Positions 25,514-34,776 of a stretch of 48,810 nt of DNA are shown here, one piece after another. This DNA comes from Hyphomicrobiaceae bacterium (lineage in GTDB: Bacteria; Pseudomonadota; Alphaproteobacteria; Rhizobiales; Methyloligellaceae), in the NCBI GenBank assembly GCA_028066055.1, contig JALCBY010000028.1, forward strand, positions 1-48,810, in the 5' to 3' direction. The stretch's first letter is position 1, and each line of letters starts with the position of its first letter. The notes below the pieces were generated by a model. It was not told the DNA's origin. It saw nothing but the letters and a program-made list of their open reading frames with translations, and did not search any database. The translations under genes and the position numbers were made by a program.

Positions 25514-27079
25514 TCAGGCAATGGATCCCATCGGCCGGTCTCGCATGAGCGTGATGCTTGCAATCATGCCGATGGCGGAAACCACTGCCATGGAGAGCAT
25601 GACCGCATCGAAGGTGTCGTCTTCGAGATCGGCGAGCGTCGACTTGAGCTGCGCCGCATCGCTGGAAGAGAATTTCGCCAAGGCCGTTTTCACATCACCT
25701 GCCGAACCGTGGGCGAGCTGGTGGATCAGTTCCACCGGAGCGGTCGGTTTGTCAGGCAGTGCGCTGATTGCGTTGGCCATCATCTCGTGTGCCACGTCAG
25801 CCGTTATCAGGCCACCGCCGACCACGCCAGAGATCGCGCCGATGAACAGGCAGGTATTGATGACGCCGGACCCTTGGCCCGCGTGATGATCGGCAAGATC
25901 GCGCAGTCCCACTGTCGGGACGAGCGGGAAGGTCAGGCCGAAACCGCATCCGATGATCGCGAACTTCCACCAGATACCGGCATAGGTGGTCTGGTTGCCG
26001 GTCAACGACATCAAGCCAAGTCCGACGGCCAATGCAAGCATGCCCGTTGCGATGGCCCACCTGAAATGGTGACGCTCCAGTCTTTTCGGCAACAACACGG
26101 AGATAAGCAGCATCGGGATTGATATCGGGAGCACCGCCAGTCCCGCATAGATCGCACTGAGATGCAGGCTTGCGGGAGATTGCAGGAAGAGATTGAAGAA
26201 GAAAAAGCAGCCGAAAAGCGTGTATCCCACGACGAACATGGCGATCGTCGCGCCCACATAGGGGCGACACTCAAACAGCCCGAAATGCACCAGCGGAGAT
26301 TTGATCCGGTGTTCGGCGATGTAGAAAACAACTGCGCCCGCAAAGCCAACTGCGAAGGCTGCCAGGATTGTCGGAGAGGTCCATCCGGAAGTCTTGCCAT
26401 GACTGACCGCATAGACCAGGGATGCGAGCGTTAGTGTGAGAACCACCGCACCGAAATAGTCGACCGATTCCCGTTTTTCCGCCTCCGGCTTCACGATTCC
26501 GAGCTTCCCGAGGCGCCAGGCCAGAAACAGTGATATCAGCAGAAGAATGACATCGGTCGCAAAAATCAGCCGCCAGCTGAAGACCTCCGTAAAGAACCCG
26601 CCCATGAGCGGGCCGACACCGAGGCCAAAGGTGATGACGGCAGCCCATATCCCGATGGCGACGGGCCGCTCCTTTTCCGGAGTCGTTACGTTGATGAGTG
26701 CTGCGGAATTGCTGAACACCGACGACGCACCGATCCCTTGCAGGAACCGGAAGGCGAGCATCATCAAGGTATTCTCCGAGAAGGTCAGAACGAACGATGA
26801 AATCGCGAATACGATGACGCCAAACAGGAACAGGCGCATCTTGCCGAATATGTCTGAAAAGCGCCCCATGACGACAACGAGGCTGGCTGCCGCGAGCAGG
26901 TAACTGTTCATGACCCACTGCAGCGTGACCGCATCCATGTCGAAGTCGGATTTGACGGCCGGCAGGGCCGTCATCAGGGCCGTGTTGTTGTAAGCGACAA
27001 CGAAGGACGCGACACAGGCGGTGACGAGCACCAGGATCGTGCCTTCGAGTTTCTGAACGGAAGTTTTCCTGGCCGCCAT
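25514..27079 (-). CDS. MFS drug transporter, DHA2 (14-helix) type
   Basis: This 521-residue membrane protein has about 14 predicted helices, as in DHA2-family proton antiporters (QacA/EmrB type). Visible family features are the early ALPAVKSDFDMDAVTLQWVM (helix 1-2 loop), GRFSDIFGKMRLFLFGVIVF (motif A) and LQGIGASSVFSNSAALINV (motif B region). Such pumps export drugs, dyes or metabolites; the substrate is unknown. A C-terminal tail of about 100 residues includes a soluble loop before the last helix. It is transcribed alone, convergent with the GST gene. Confidence 0.85.
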   Translation of the reverse strand: MAARKTSVQKLEGTILVLVTACVASFVVAYNNTALMTALPAVKSDFDMDAVTLQWVMNSYLLAAASLVVVMGRFSDIFGKMRLFLFGVIVFAISSFVLTFSENTLMMLAFRFLQGIGASSVFSNSAALINVTTPEKERPVAIGIWAAVITFGLGVGPLMGGFFTEVFSWRLIFATDVILLLISLFLAWRLGKLGIVKPEAEKRESVDYFGAVVLTLTLASLVYAVSHGKTSGWTSPTILAAFAVGFAGAVVFYIAEHRIKSPLVHFGLFECRPYVGATIAMFVVGYTLFGCFFFFNLFLQSPASLHLSAIYAGLAVLPISIPMLLISVLLPKRLERHHFRWAIATGMLALAVGLGLMSLTGNQTTYAGIWWKFAIIGCGFGLTFPLVPTVGLRDLADHHAGQGSGVINTCLFIGAISGVVGGGLITADVAHEMMANAISALPDKPTAPVELIHQLAHGSAGDVKTALAKFSSSDAAQLKSTLADLEDDTFDAVMLSMAVVSAIGMIASITLMRDRPMGSIA

Positions 27080-27165
27080 GTCCCCCCTCTTTCGCTCAGC
27101 ATCATTGAGCCCGGTGGAGAATAGGCGAGGGGGCTTGGTATGGAAAGTTCAACCCTTGCGGACAG

Positions 27166-27585
27166 TCACGGCTTCTGAGGAGGTGCGGTGTAGTCCGCAT
27201 CGCTCACCGGTTCCATCCAGTCCGCGACCGCACCCGATTCCCCGGACTCCGAGAGCGCCAGATGGCACATCATCCGGTCGGGCGCAGCCCCGTGCCAATG
27301 GCGCACATCCGGCGGGATGACGACCGTATCGCCAGGGAGAATCTCCTGAACCGCTTCCCCTTCAATCTGATACCGCCCCGCCCCCGACAGAACGTAGAGA
27401 ATCTGCCCGACAGCGTGGGTATGCCAGTTGGTTCGGCCTCCGGGCGTGAATGTCACGCGGGTCACCCTGAGGCGGGAGGGGTCTTCCGGCACGAACACCT
27501 GGTCCTGCCACACGGTACCGACAAACCATTCCGCCGGTGCCTGTTTGGTTTCGCCGTCTCCGGCGCGCACGATTCTCGGTTTCAT
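27166..27585 (-). CDS. Small cupin-domain protein
   Basis: The 139-residue product is a single cupin barrel. Likely metal ligands are His55, His57 and Gln61 in the first motif (NWHTHAVGQILYVLSG) and His96 or His98 in the second (DVRHWHGA). Similar small cupins (carboxymuconolactone decarboxylase-associated or quercetinase-like) often have unknown reactions. The ATG at 27585 follows a strong GGGAGGT site; a longer frame to 27657 overlaps the permease gene and is rejected. It starts 18 bases after the ABC permease stop, so it is probably co-transcribed with the exporter. Confidence 0.75.
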   Translation of the reverse strand: MKPRIVRAGDGETKQAPAEWFVGTVWQDQVFVPEDPSRLRVTRVTFTPGGRTNWHTHAVGQILYVLSGAGRYQIEGEAVQEILPGDTVVIPPDVRHWHGAAPDRMMCHLALSESGESGAVADWMEPVSDADYTAPPQKP

Positions 27586-27602
27586 AACGGACCTCCCATT
27601 CG

Positions 27603-28364
27603 TCAGCTCTTCAATTGATATCCGGTTCTGAAAATCCACCATACAAGCGTCAGGCAAGCCGCGAGAAAGAATGTGATCATGCCGAGGCTCACGGCGAGCG
27701 AGACATCGGCGATCTCATAGAAGCTCCAGCGGAACCCGCTGATCAGATAAACGACCGGGTTGAACAGCGAAACCGTCTGCCAGAAGGGCGGCAGCATCGA
27801 TATGGAATAGAAGCTGCCGCCAAGGAACACCAGGGGTGTGATGACGAGCAACGGAATGATCTGGAGCTTCTCGAAATTGTCGGCCCAGATCCCGATGATG
27901 AAACCGAACAGTGAGAATGTGACGGCGGTCAGAACCAGAAACAGCGCCATCCAGAAGGGGTGCGCGATTTGCAAGGGTACGAAAAAGCCGGCCGTCGCCA
28001 GGATGATCGAGCCGACGAGCATTGATTTGGTTGCAGCCGCACCGACATAGCCGATCACGATTTCCAGGAATGATACCGGTGCCGAGAGCACCTCGAAGAT
28101 GGTGCCGACAAAGCGTGGAAAATAGATGCCAAACGAGGCATTGGCGATGCTCTGGGTCAGGATTGAGAGCATGATCAGTCCGGGAACGATGAATGAGCCG
28201 TAGCTCACGCCGTCGATCTCCGTGATGCGGGAACCGATCGCGGATCCGAAAACGACGAAATACAGAACCGTCGAGATCACGGGTGACACGATGCTCTGGC
28301 CAAGCGTCCGGCCCGTTCGGGCCATCTCGAACTTGTAGATTGCGAGGATCGCGCGCCAATTCAT
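27603..28364 (-). CDS. ABC-2 type transporter permease
   Basis: The 253-residue protein has six membrane helices and the ABC-2 signature around [20 protein letters not shown] and [20 protein letters not shown], the latter near the last helix pair as in NodJ/DrrB-type exporters. It would form the channel for the ATPase encoded just upstream; the genes overlap by four bases (ATGA). The cargo is unknown; polyketide, lipid and drug exporters share this architecture. Confidence 0.88.
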   Translation of the reverse strand: MNWRAILAIYKFEMARTGRTLGQSIVSPVISTVLYFVVFGSAIGSRITEIDGVSYGSFIVPGLIMLSILTQSIANASFGIYFPRFVGTIFEVLSAPVSFLEIVIGYVGAAATKSMLVGSIILATAGFFVPLQIAHPFWMALFLVLTAVTFSLFGFIIGIWADNFEKLQIIPLLVITPLVFLGGSFYSISMLPPFWQTVSLFNPVVYLISGFRWSFYEIADVSLAVSLGMITFFLAACLTLVWWIFRTGYQLKS

Positions 28365-29287
28365 GATGACCTCTTCACAAGGGTGACGAAGATCTCTTCC
28401 AGAGAACTCTGTTTGGTATGAATGTCCTTGAACTTGATCCCTGACTTGCCGAGATCGTTCAGCAGGGCCGTTATTCCGGTTCGCTCCGCCATCGTGTCGT
28501 AAGTGTAGACAAGATGCTTGCCGTCATCGGACAGGTCCAGCTTGTGCTTCTTCAGGGCCGCCGGAATTTTCTTCAGGGAGGTTTGCAGATCAAGCGTGAG
28601 CCGCTTGATGCCGAGCTTGCGCATGAGCTCCTTCTTCTCCTCCACAACGATGATCTCGCCATTGTTGATGACGCCGATCCGGTCGGCCATCTGTTCGGCT
28701 TCTTCAATGTAATGGGTGGTGAGAATGATCGTGACGCCTGACGAGCGCAGTTCGCGGACGATGTTCCACATATCCTGCCGCAGTTCGACGTCGACGCCGG
28801 CGGTGGGCTCGTCGAGAAACAAAATTTCCGGCTCGTGCGACAGCGCCTTGGCGATCAGTACCCGGCGTTTCATTCCGCCCGACAACGTCATGATCGTCGA
28901 GTCCTTCTTGTCCCAGAGGGAAAGAGCTTTGAGGACCTTTTCGATGTGCCCCGGGCTGGCGGGCTTGCCGAAGAGCCCGCGCGTATAGCTCACCGTGTGC
29001 CAGACGGTTTCGAAGGTATCGGTTGTCAGTTCCTGCGGGACCAGGCCAATACGCGAGCGCGTTTCGCGATAGTCGCGGATGATGTCGAACCCATCGACGG
29101 TGACCGAGCCTTGGCCTGGATTGACGATGCCGCAAATGATGCTGATGAGGGTCGTTTTCCCGGCGCCGTTCGGGCCGAGAAGCCCGAAGATCTCACCCTG
29201 TTCTATTTCCAGGTTGATATCCTTCAGGGCGGTGAACCCGCCTTTATAGGTTTTGCTCAGATCCTTGATGGAAATGATCGGGCGCAT
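28361..29287 (-). CDS. ABC transporter ATP-binding protein
   Basis: The 308-residue protein has a complete nucleotide-binding domain: Walker [10 protein letters not shown] (about residues 39-47), the signature LSGGMKRR, Walker B ILFLDEP and switch His in [12 protein letters not shown]. The final 80 residues form an extra domain often seen in CcmA/NodI/DrrA-type ATPases. It is the first gene of a three-gene operon (ATPase, permease, cupin). Confidence 0.92.
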   Translation of the reverse strand: MRPIISIKDLSKTYKGGFTALKDINLEIEQGEIFGLLGPNGAGKTTLISIICGIVNPGQGSVTVDGFDIIRDYRETRSRIGLVPQELTTDTFETVWHTVSYTRGLFGKPASPGHIEKVLKALSLWDKKDSTIMTLSGGMKRRVLIAKALSHEPEILFLDEPTAGVDVELRQDMWNIVRELRSSGVTIILTTHYIEEAEQMADRIGVINNGEIIVVEEKKELMRKLGIKRLTLDLQTSLKKIPAALKKHKLDLSDDGKHLVYTYDTMAERTGITALLNDLGKSGIKFKDIHTKQSSLEEIFVTLVKRSS

Positions 29288-29407
29288 TGCGATGCGTCAC
29301 TCCTCGGTTGGGCCGGGAGGTCTAACACGCGCTGGCCCGGCAAGTCGACATGCAGAATCGCACGGCGAAATCTGGCCGAGGAATACGAAATGTTCCAGAT
29401 CATATTA

Positions 29408-31354
29408 TCAGCGTGGCTGCGGACGCCTGTTCGTGCTTGGCGGGACCTGTCCGGGGGCAGGTTGCGCCGGCGCGCGCGGCGCCATTCCGGAGGTGTGTTG
29501 CGCGATGCCGGCCGGTGCATTTGGTTGCACGGGGTGCGGCGGAGGCGCGGGCGGCAGGCCACCGCCGGGAGGTGTTGCCGGTTGTGCATGGCCCGCCGGT
29601 GGCAGTTGGCCGTTTGGGATTGCGTGTGAGGCGTGTCCTGGTGCAGCGCCGGCGGGCGGCCTTGCGTCAGTATCCGGAGGCAGCAAGGACTCTATATCGC
29701 TGCCGACCGAGCGCCATTTCAAAATCGCATTGTCGACGATCGACGGATCGGCCTCATATTCGCTGTCGGTTTCCAGGTGAGCGCTCGCTCCTTTGGGCAG
29801 CGTACCTTCAGGCAGCTCCGCAAGCATGATCCGCGAGGGGAGCGTGACGCCCTCACCGAATGTAATCGTCTCTCGGGTGCCGAGTGATGGCAAAAACCGA
29901 AGCAGGCTTTCCGCTGCATCCGAAACAGCGGACTTCACAATCTTCTGGTCGCGCTCGTTGGAGAGCCGCATGGCGAAGATCGTGCTGCATTGAGAAAGAA
30001 TGGTCGGGTCGAGGTCCCCGGGTCGCTGGCTCACCACGCAGAGCGCGATCCCGTATTTGCGCCCTTCCTTGGCAATTCGGGAGATGATCCGCTTTGTCGG
30101 CTCAAATCCTGCGTCCTTCTCGCGCGGCACATAGCGATGCGCTTCCTCGCAGACAAACGTAATCGGTACCTTGCCTTCGCTCCACACCGAAAGATCGAAG
30201 GCGAGGCGCGCCAAGATGGAGACGATGACGTTGATGATTTCCTCGGGCAGGCCGGTAAGCTGGATAATCGTAATCGGCTTGCCCGAGACCGGAATGCGGA
30301 AGATCTGTTTGAGGATCTCCCCGAGATTGTCCTCGATCATCATCTTGCCGAACATGAAACCGTAACGCGGGTCCTGCATCACGCCTTCGATGCGCGCGAT
30401 CAGATGTTTGTAGGGCCGCAGATCCTTTTGCGTCTCGAGGAGCCCCATCTGGTTGCGAATCAGGTCGACAAGATCGGAAATCCGATAGGGGACGGGCACA
30501 TCGACCGAGTAACGTTCCCTTCGTCCCACGCTTCGCTGCAGCACGCGGGATTCCCGCCCGAGATTTGCGGCGAACTGCCGTTTCGCCGCGGGAATAAATT
30601 CGCGCAGCAGCTCGATTTCCGCGCCGAATTCCTCATTGCCCCCGAGCACGATCTGGACGATTTCCTCGAAATTGAGAAACCAGAAAGGGAGACGCAGATT
30701 CTTGAGAGTGAGGACATGGCCCCGTTCTTCGAAACAGCCGCCATATTCGTTGTGAGGATCGACGAGTACAATGTGCGATTTCGGCTGTTTGGCAAGGAAC
30801 TGACGCAGGATCAGCGCCACGGTGCAGGATTTGCCGGTGCCTGTTGAACCGATAATGGCGAAATGCTTGCCCAGCATTTCGTTGACCTTGATGACGGCCG
30901 GAATTGTCGGATCCTGATGAATCCGGCCGATCTCCACGCCGTCAAAGCTGCCGAAGTGATAGGCTTTGCCGAGCACTTTTCGGCTCGGCAAATAGATCTG
31001 GTCACCCAGGCGCGGATAGACGGAAACGCCGCGCCGGAAGGTGCACAGATATCCGTCTTCCTGGCGGGGAAGTTCTCCGACGAGTTCCATATCCATCATG
31101 CGGTTGCCGGCAAGGTCCGGATCGGTCTCTGCTTCCGCAACACGCATTGCGGTGATCAGGCAGAGGACAATCGCGTTGCCCGTGTCCACGGTCACGACGG
31201 TGCCGACATAGGGTTGATCATCGCTGCCCAACCGCGCGGCGTTCGTGTCCTTTGCCATAAGGACGCGAGCTTGCGTGCCGTTTATCGAGACAATCTCGCC
31301 GATAGGCGGCAGGTGTGACTCGACGTTGTTTTCCGCGACGACAGAAACTGTCAC
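29408..31354 (-). CDS. HerA-like hexameric ATPase with Pro-rich tail
   Basis: The 648-residue protein has the HerA layout: an N-terminal beta-barrel (about residues 15-130), a RecA-like ATPase with Walker A GSTGTGKS (169-176), the HPN-type segment LVDPHNEYGG, Walker B ITFVCEEAHRYVP and an arginine-finger region KEGRKYGIALCVVSQRPGDL. HerA translocates double-stranded DNA, typically with the nuclease NurA; no NurA gene is next to it. Bacterial HerA homologues also occur in defence and division-related systems. The last 70 residues are mostly Pro, Ala and Gly, absent from archaeal HerA. Translation starts at a GTG. Confidence 0.85.
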   Translation of the reverse strand: MTVSVVAENNVESHLPPIGEIVSINGTQARVLMAKDTNAARLGSDDQPYVGTVVTVDTGNAIVLCLITAMRVAEAETDPDLAGNRMMDMELVGELPRQEDGYLCTFRRGVSVYPRLGDQIYLPSRKVLGKAYHFGSFDGVEIGRIHQDPTIPAVIKVNEMLGKHFAIIGSTGTGKSCTVALILRQFLAKQPKSHIVLVDPHNEYGGCFEERGHVLTLKNLRLPFWFLNFEEIVQIVLGGNEEFGAEIELLREFIPAAKRQFAANLGRESRVLQRSVGRRERYSVDVPVPYRISDLVDLIRNQMGLLETQKDLRPYKHLIARIEGVMQDPRYGFMFGKMMIEDNLGEILKQIFRIPVSGKPITIIQLTGLPEEIINVIVSILARLAFDLSVWSEGKVPITFVCEEAHRYVPREKDAGFEPTKRIISRIAKEGRKYGIALCVVSQRPGDLDPTILSQCSTIFAMRLSNERDQKIVKSAVSDAAESLLRFLPSLGTRETITFGEGVTLPSRIMLAELPEGTLPKGASAHLETDSEYEADPSIVDNAILKWRSVGSDIESLLPPDTDARPPAGAAPGHASHAIPNGQLPPAGHAQPATPPGGGLPPAPPPHPVQPNAPAGIAQHTSGMAPRAPAQPAPGQVPPSTNRRPQPR

Positions 31355-31470
31355 GTGTGCGCCCCGTACTCTAACTAATACCCGCCGGACGGTAACAATT
31401 GCGCCTTAAGGTTTTCTTACGGAACTCTTTGCAATTTTTCCGTGTGTGGAAAGAAATGGTTCGTGTGAAT

Positions 31471-31519
31471 TTCAATTAATGCCATGTAACCATTCAATAA
31501 TTTTTCAATTTCCTTCAAT
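31471..31519 (+). repeat. Phased TTCAAT repeats upstream of the GFA gene
   Basis: TTCAAT occurs at 31471, 31493, 31504 and 31514, that is at spacings of 22, 11 and 10 bases, roughly one or two helical turns. The run lies in the 216-base divergent region between the HerA-like and GFA genes. It could be an operator or an AT-rich bend; nothing else was seen in that gap. Confidence 0.3.
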
Positions 31520-31570
31520 TCCCGTGAGAATGAATTCGAGGTACATCGACATTCCGGAGCGGAGGTGGAT

Positions 31571-31999
31571 ATGGACGAACTCAAAGGCGGTTGTCATTGC
31601 GGCAACGTCTCGGTGCTCTACAGGACGGCAGTTTCGCCGGAGGACACAACCCCGAGAGCGTGCCAGTGCGATTTCTGCCGCAAGCACAACACGTCGGCTG
31701 TATCAGACCCGGCCGGCAGTCTGGCCATTTCCGTGCGCAACGGCGACTTGCTCAACCGATATCAGTTTGGGCTGAAAGCGGCGGATTTCCTCATATGCAG
31801 GGAATGCGGCGTGTATGTTGCCGCCTTCATGCCGGATCCGGACGACGCCAACGGTTATGCAACCTTGATGTCCGTAACGCTCGACGACCGCGCACGCTAC
31901 CCGGATGCGCAGCGGACCGTCTACGAGGGCGAAGACGAGGTCGGGCGGCGGCAACGTCGACGCAAGCGCTGGACGCCGGCACGGCTGGAGATTGGCTAG
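31571..31999 (+). CDS. GFA/CENP-V family zinc protein
   Basis: The 142-residue protein has the cysteine pattern of the GFA (Gfa-like) family: GGCHCGNVSV (Cys8, Cys10), CQCDFCRKHN and LICRECGVYV, which bind two zinc ions. The founding member was described as spontaneously activating formaldehyde with glutathione, but most members have no proven reaction. The ATG at 31571 has GGAGG five bases upstream; an in-frame GTG two codons earlier is possible. The C-terminus is basic (RRQRRRKRW). It converges with the next gene, 12 bases away. Confidence 0.8.
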   Translation: MDELKGGCHCGNVSVLYRTAVSPEDTTPRACQCDFCRKHNTSAVSDPAGSLAISVRNGDLLNRYQFGLKAADFLICRECGVYVAAFMPDPDDANGYATLMSVTLDDRARYPDAQRTVYEGEDEVGRRQRRRKRWTPARLEIG

Positions 32000-32011
32000 C
32001 GAATGCGCGGC

Positions 32012-32836
32012 CTAGTCGAAGGTGAGAAGGGTGCGCACCTCGATGCTTTCGCGCGGCGGCGTGCCCTCCGGCGCGTTCGGATTTTCAAATCCCGTATGCG
32101 CCGTATACCGCGTGCGTCCGTCCTGTGCTGTGTCGAAACATTTCAACAACAGGGCTTCTTCGGGAACCATGTTTGAGAAATAGTACCAGCGCTGTCCGGG
32201 CGAATGCGCGTTCTGATAAATCTCGCCCGTGCGATCGTGATAGACGATATCGACGGCAATATAGTCTTCCTGCGGGATTGTGCGCCCGTCCGCCGAGGCG
32301 AGAGGGAAGGCTTCGGCGGATTTTCCGAACGACCGCCAGACGTTGACCATCGCGAACCGGCCGGACAGAAACCGTTCGGCCTTTTCTGGATCCAGCAGAT
32401 CGCGGACCCGCTGCGGCCCGGACTTCTCCGTATAGTCATTGTGCACGATCGGGACCGGTAAACGCGTTCCGTGTGCTTCGCGCTTGCCGTCGTCCTGGAC
32501 CCTGAGCGTATGGTCGAAAATATGCACGTCACTGGCGCCGGTCTCGGCTTTCAACAAGGCGATGCACTCGGGGTAATAGATGCCGGTAATCTGCGCATCA
32601 TCGTAGAAACTGGTCACGCCGGTCGGTGCGGTGACGAGTTCAAACCCTTCCCGGTCCAGTTGCGGTTGTTCGGAGAGACCACGGGCGTCGGCGATCTCAA
32701 GCTCGGTCATCTCAAACTCGCCGGTGCGCTTATTCGGTTCCGCCTGGTTCACCGACATGAAGATCTGGGGCTTCTCATCCATTCGCAGCATGAATTTGAG
32801 CGGCGCACGGATAGTCTGCGGTTGGGTGTCGGGCAT
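32012..32836 (-). CDS. CmcJ/NvfI-type oxygenase
   Basis: The 274-residue protein resembles the CmcJ/AsaB/NvfI family, which includes a cephamycin 7-alpha-methoxylation partner and fungal non-haem iron oxygenases. A candidate 2-His-1-carboxylate iron site is visible: His132 and Asp134 in VHNDYT, and His247 in TAHTGFENP, with Arg262 or Arg268 (PPRESIEVR) suited to bind 2-oxoglutarate. The conserved block MVNVWRSFG lies between. The substrate is unknown. No biosynthetic gene cluster is adjacent, so a role in general catabolism or detoxification is as likely. Confidence 0.75.
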   Translation of the reverse strand: MPDTQPQTIRAPLKFMLRMDEKPQIFMSVNQAEPNKRTGEFEMTELEIADARGLSEQPQLDREGFELVTAPTGVTSFYDDAQITGIYYPECIALLKAETGASDVHIFDHTLRVQDDGKREAHGTRLPVPIVHNDYTEKSGPQRVRDLLDPEKAERFLSGRFAMVNVWRSFGKSAEAFPLASADGRTIPQEDYIAVDIVYHDRTGEIYQNAHSPGQRWYYFSNMVPEEALLLKCFDTAQDGRTRYTAHTGFENPNAPEGTPPRESIEVRTLLTFD

Positions 32837-32987
32837 GGTCGTGGTCCTGGGCTGGTCCTGTTGTTCCGATGTTTGTCAGGTGCAATCTTAAATTTCCGGG
32901 ATGTGTCCTCACAAGCTGCATATGCGGAAGAATGCTTATGTGCCGGAGCTTGCCGGCGAGACCACGAATGCAAGCGGAAACAATCGA

Positions 32988-33800
32988 TTACAGCTTCGTA
33001 TTGACGCGCTCCATGAGTGCGATGGCCGCCTGGGGCGCGTGAATCTTTCCCTTGTTAATGAAGTAGACGAAGACATCGCGTGGAGCCTTGTCCGGCGTAT
33101 GAGAAGGGTCCGCGAGAGGGACGCCATCAGGCTGTTTCCCGTCGGCCCAGATTTTCGCGCGTGCCGCCCAGCTATCGAGAGCGGCAGGTTCGTAACAGGT
33201 CGCAACGCTTTCATCACCATTCTGCAAACGCAGGTAGACGAAGTCCGCCGTCACGTCCGCAATCGCCGGATAGGTCTCGTGATCGGCGTTGCAGATCGCC
33301 ACCTTGTGCTTTGCCGCGAGTCTGACGAACTCGGGGCACACGAAAGACGGGTGGCGTACCTCGAGCACGTGCCGCAGGGTGATGCCGCCTGCGCGCCGGG
33401 GAAGTAATTTGAGGAAGGCATCGATGTCGTCGGCATCGAACTGCTTGGTCGACCTGAACTGCCACAGGATGGGGCCGAGTCTGTCGCCCAGATTTTCAAT
33501 GCCGGTGGTGAAGAAGATTCCGATCGACTCTTTCGCCAGGGCAAGCTCGCGCCGGTTCGATATGGCCCGGTGTCCCTTGAGGGAGAAAACGAAACTGTCA
33601 GGCGTCTCGGACGTCCATTTGGCGAATGTCTCGGGTTTCTGGCCGCGGTAGAAGGTGCCGTTGATCTCGATTGTCGGCAGCTGTCGGCTGGCATATTGCA
33701 GCTGTTTCGTCTTTGCCAGACCGTCGGGAAAGAAGGTGCCCCGCCAAGGGTCGAACACCCAGCCTCCGATCCCCGCGCGAATTGTGCCCGTAGCACTCAT
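32988..33800 (-). CDS. DUF72 domain protein
   Basis: The 270-residue product is a DUF72 (YecE-like) TIM-barrel protein, with the N-terminal GIGGWVFDPWRGTFFPDG, the EINGTFYRGQKPETFAKW block, the FSLKGHRAISNRREL segment and the C-terminal FVYFINKGKIHAPQ. No reaction has been established for this common family. The ATG at 33800 begins at the conserved part; an earlier start at 33848 would add 16 unrelated residues. The next gene (haloacid dehalogenase) is divergent. Confidence 0.85.
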   Translation of the reverse strand: MSATGTIRAGIGGWVFDPWRGTFFPDGLAKTKQLQYASRQLPTIEINGTFYRGQKPETFAKWTSETPDSFVFSLKGHRAISNRRELALAKESIGIFFTTGIENLGDRLGPILWQFRSTKQFDADDIDAFLKLLPRRAGGITLRHVLEVRHPSFVCPEFVRLAAKHKVAICNADHETYPAIADVTADFVYLRLQNGDESVATCYEPAALDSWAARAKIWADGKQPDGVPLADPSHTPDKAPRDVFVYFINKGKIHAPQAAIALMERVNTKL

Positions 33801-33970
33801 GATGATACATCCTCCGGCTGAATTGGCGGATCGGGATGGGGCGCTCACCGTCCCAAAAAGTCAACCCGATATGGCCAGGGATGACAGAGGCCGATCATTT
33901 ATCGTTTGGAACACGTGACGTATCGCCGGTAAATCTTCACCACCGGCATAAAACGACAGGGAAAAAAGCG

Positions 33971-34684
33971 ATGTCATCGATCAGCGCACTGGCGCGCGAA
34001 ATAAAAGTCCTCGTGTGCGACCAGTATGGCACGGTCGTCGACATGCAGAAGGGACTGACCGAAGCGGCAACGCCTTTTCTTAAGGAAAAGGGGTGGGAGG
34101 GCGAACCGCACCGGTTCGTCACCTGGTGGCGCCGCACCCATTTCGAGAACTCGATGATCGACGCGTTATGCGATCGCGGGCACACGCCCTATCGCGAGAT
34201 CGGTCATCGTTCGGTTTCCTACGTGATGGACCGATGCGGGATCAGTTACACCCAGAAGGAGGTGTGCTGGCTTGTCAGTCAGATCGAATCGCTCAAACCG
34301 TTTCCCGATGTCATCGAGGCGCTGGAGACGTTACGGGGAGGAGGCTTCAAGCTGGCAATTCTGTCCAATGGCGACCGGGATATGCTGGAAGCCGCGAAGC
34401 CGCATATCGGCTTTCCGTTCGACTTCACGATTTCGGTGCAGGAAGCCGGCTATTTCAAGCCGCACTGGAAGACCTATGCGAGCGCGGAGCAATTGACCGG
34501 CGAGGAGCGCACCAGTTGCCTGTTTGTTGCTAATCACGCCTTCGACTGCCTCGGCGCTAAATCCTTCGGTATGCGTACGGCTTTCATCGACCGGCGAAAG
34601 CGCCCATTCGGGGAAACGCCGCATCAGCCGGATCTCGTCGTCGCGGACTTCAAGGAACTGGCGGCCTCTCTGGTTGATGGCTGA
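33971..34684 (+). CDS. Type II haloacid dehalogenase-like hydrolase
   Basis: The 237-residue HAD protein has the motifs of L-2-haloacid dehalogenases: nucleophile Asp17 in CDQYGTVVD, Ser/Asn in ILSNGD, the Lys motif GYFKPHWKTY and the acidic end VANHAFDCLGAKSFGMRTAFIDR. In characterised members the Asp attacks the carbon bearing the halogen and releases it as halide. Whether this enzyme dehalogenates, or hydrolyses another 2-substituted acid, cannot be told by sequence. The ATG at 33971 is chosen over a frame starting at 33836, which has no family match. Confidence 0.85.
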   Translation: MSSISALAREIKVLVCDQYGTVVDMQKGLTEAATPFLKEKGWEGEPHRFVTWWRRTHFENSMIDALCDRGHTPYREIGHRSVSYVMDRCGISYTQKEVCWLVSQIESLKPFPDVIEALETLRGGGFKLAILSNGDRDMLEAAKPHIGFPFDFTISVQEAGYFKPHWKTYASAEQLTGEERTSCLFVANHAFDCLGAKSFGMRTAFIDRRKRPFGETPHQPDLVVADFKELAASLVDG

Positions 34685-34776
34685 CGAAACCGTCTTTTCA
34701 ATACTTGCGTGCTTCGGCGAGAGGCTGCACGGTTGGCGCCTATGCGATCTGTATGGCTGCTTGACGGGATGACTTC

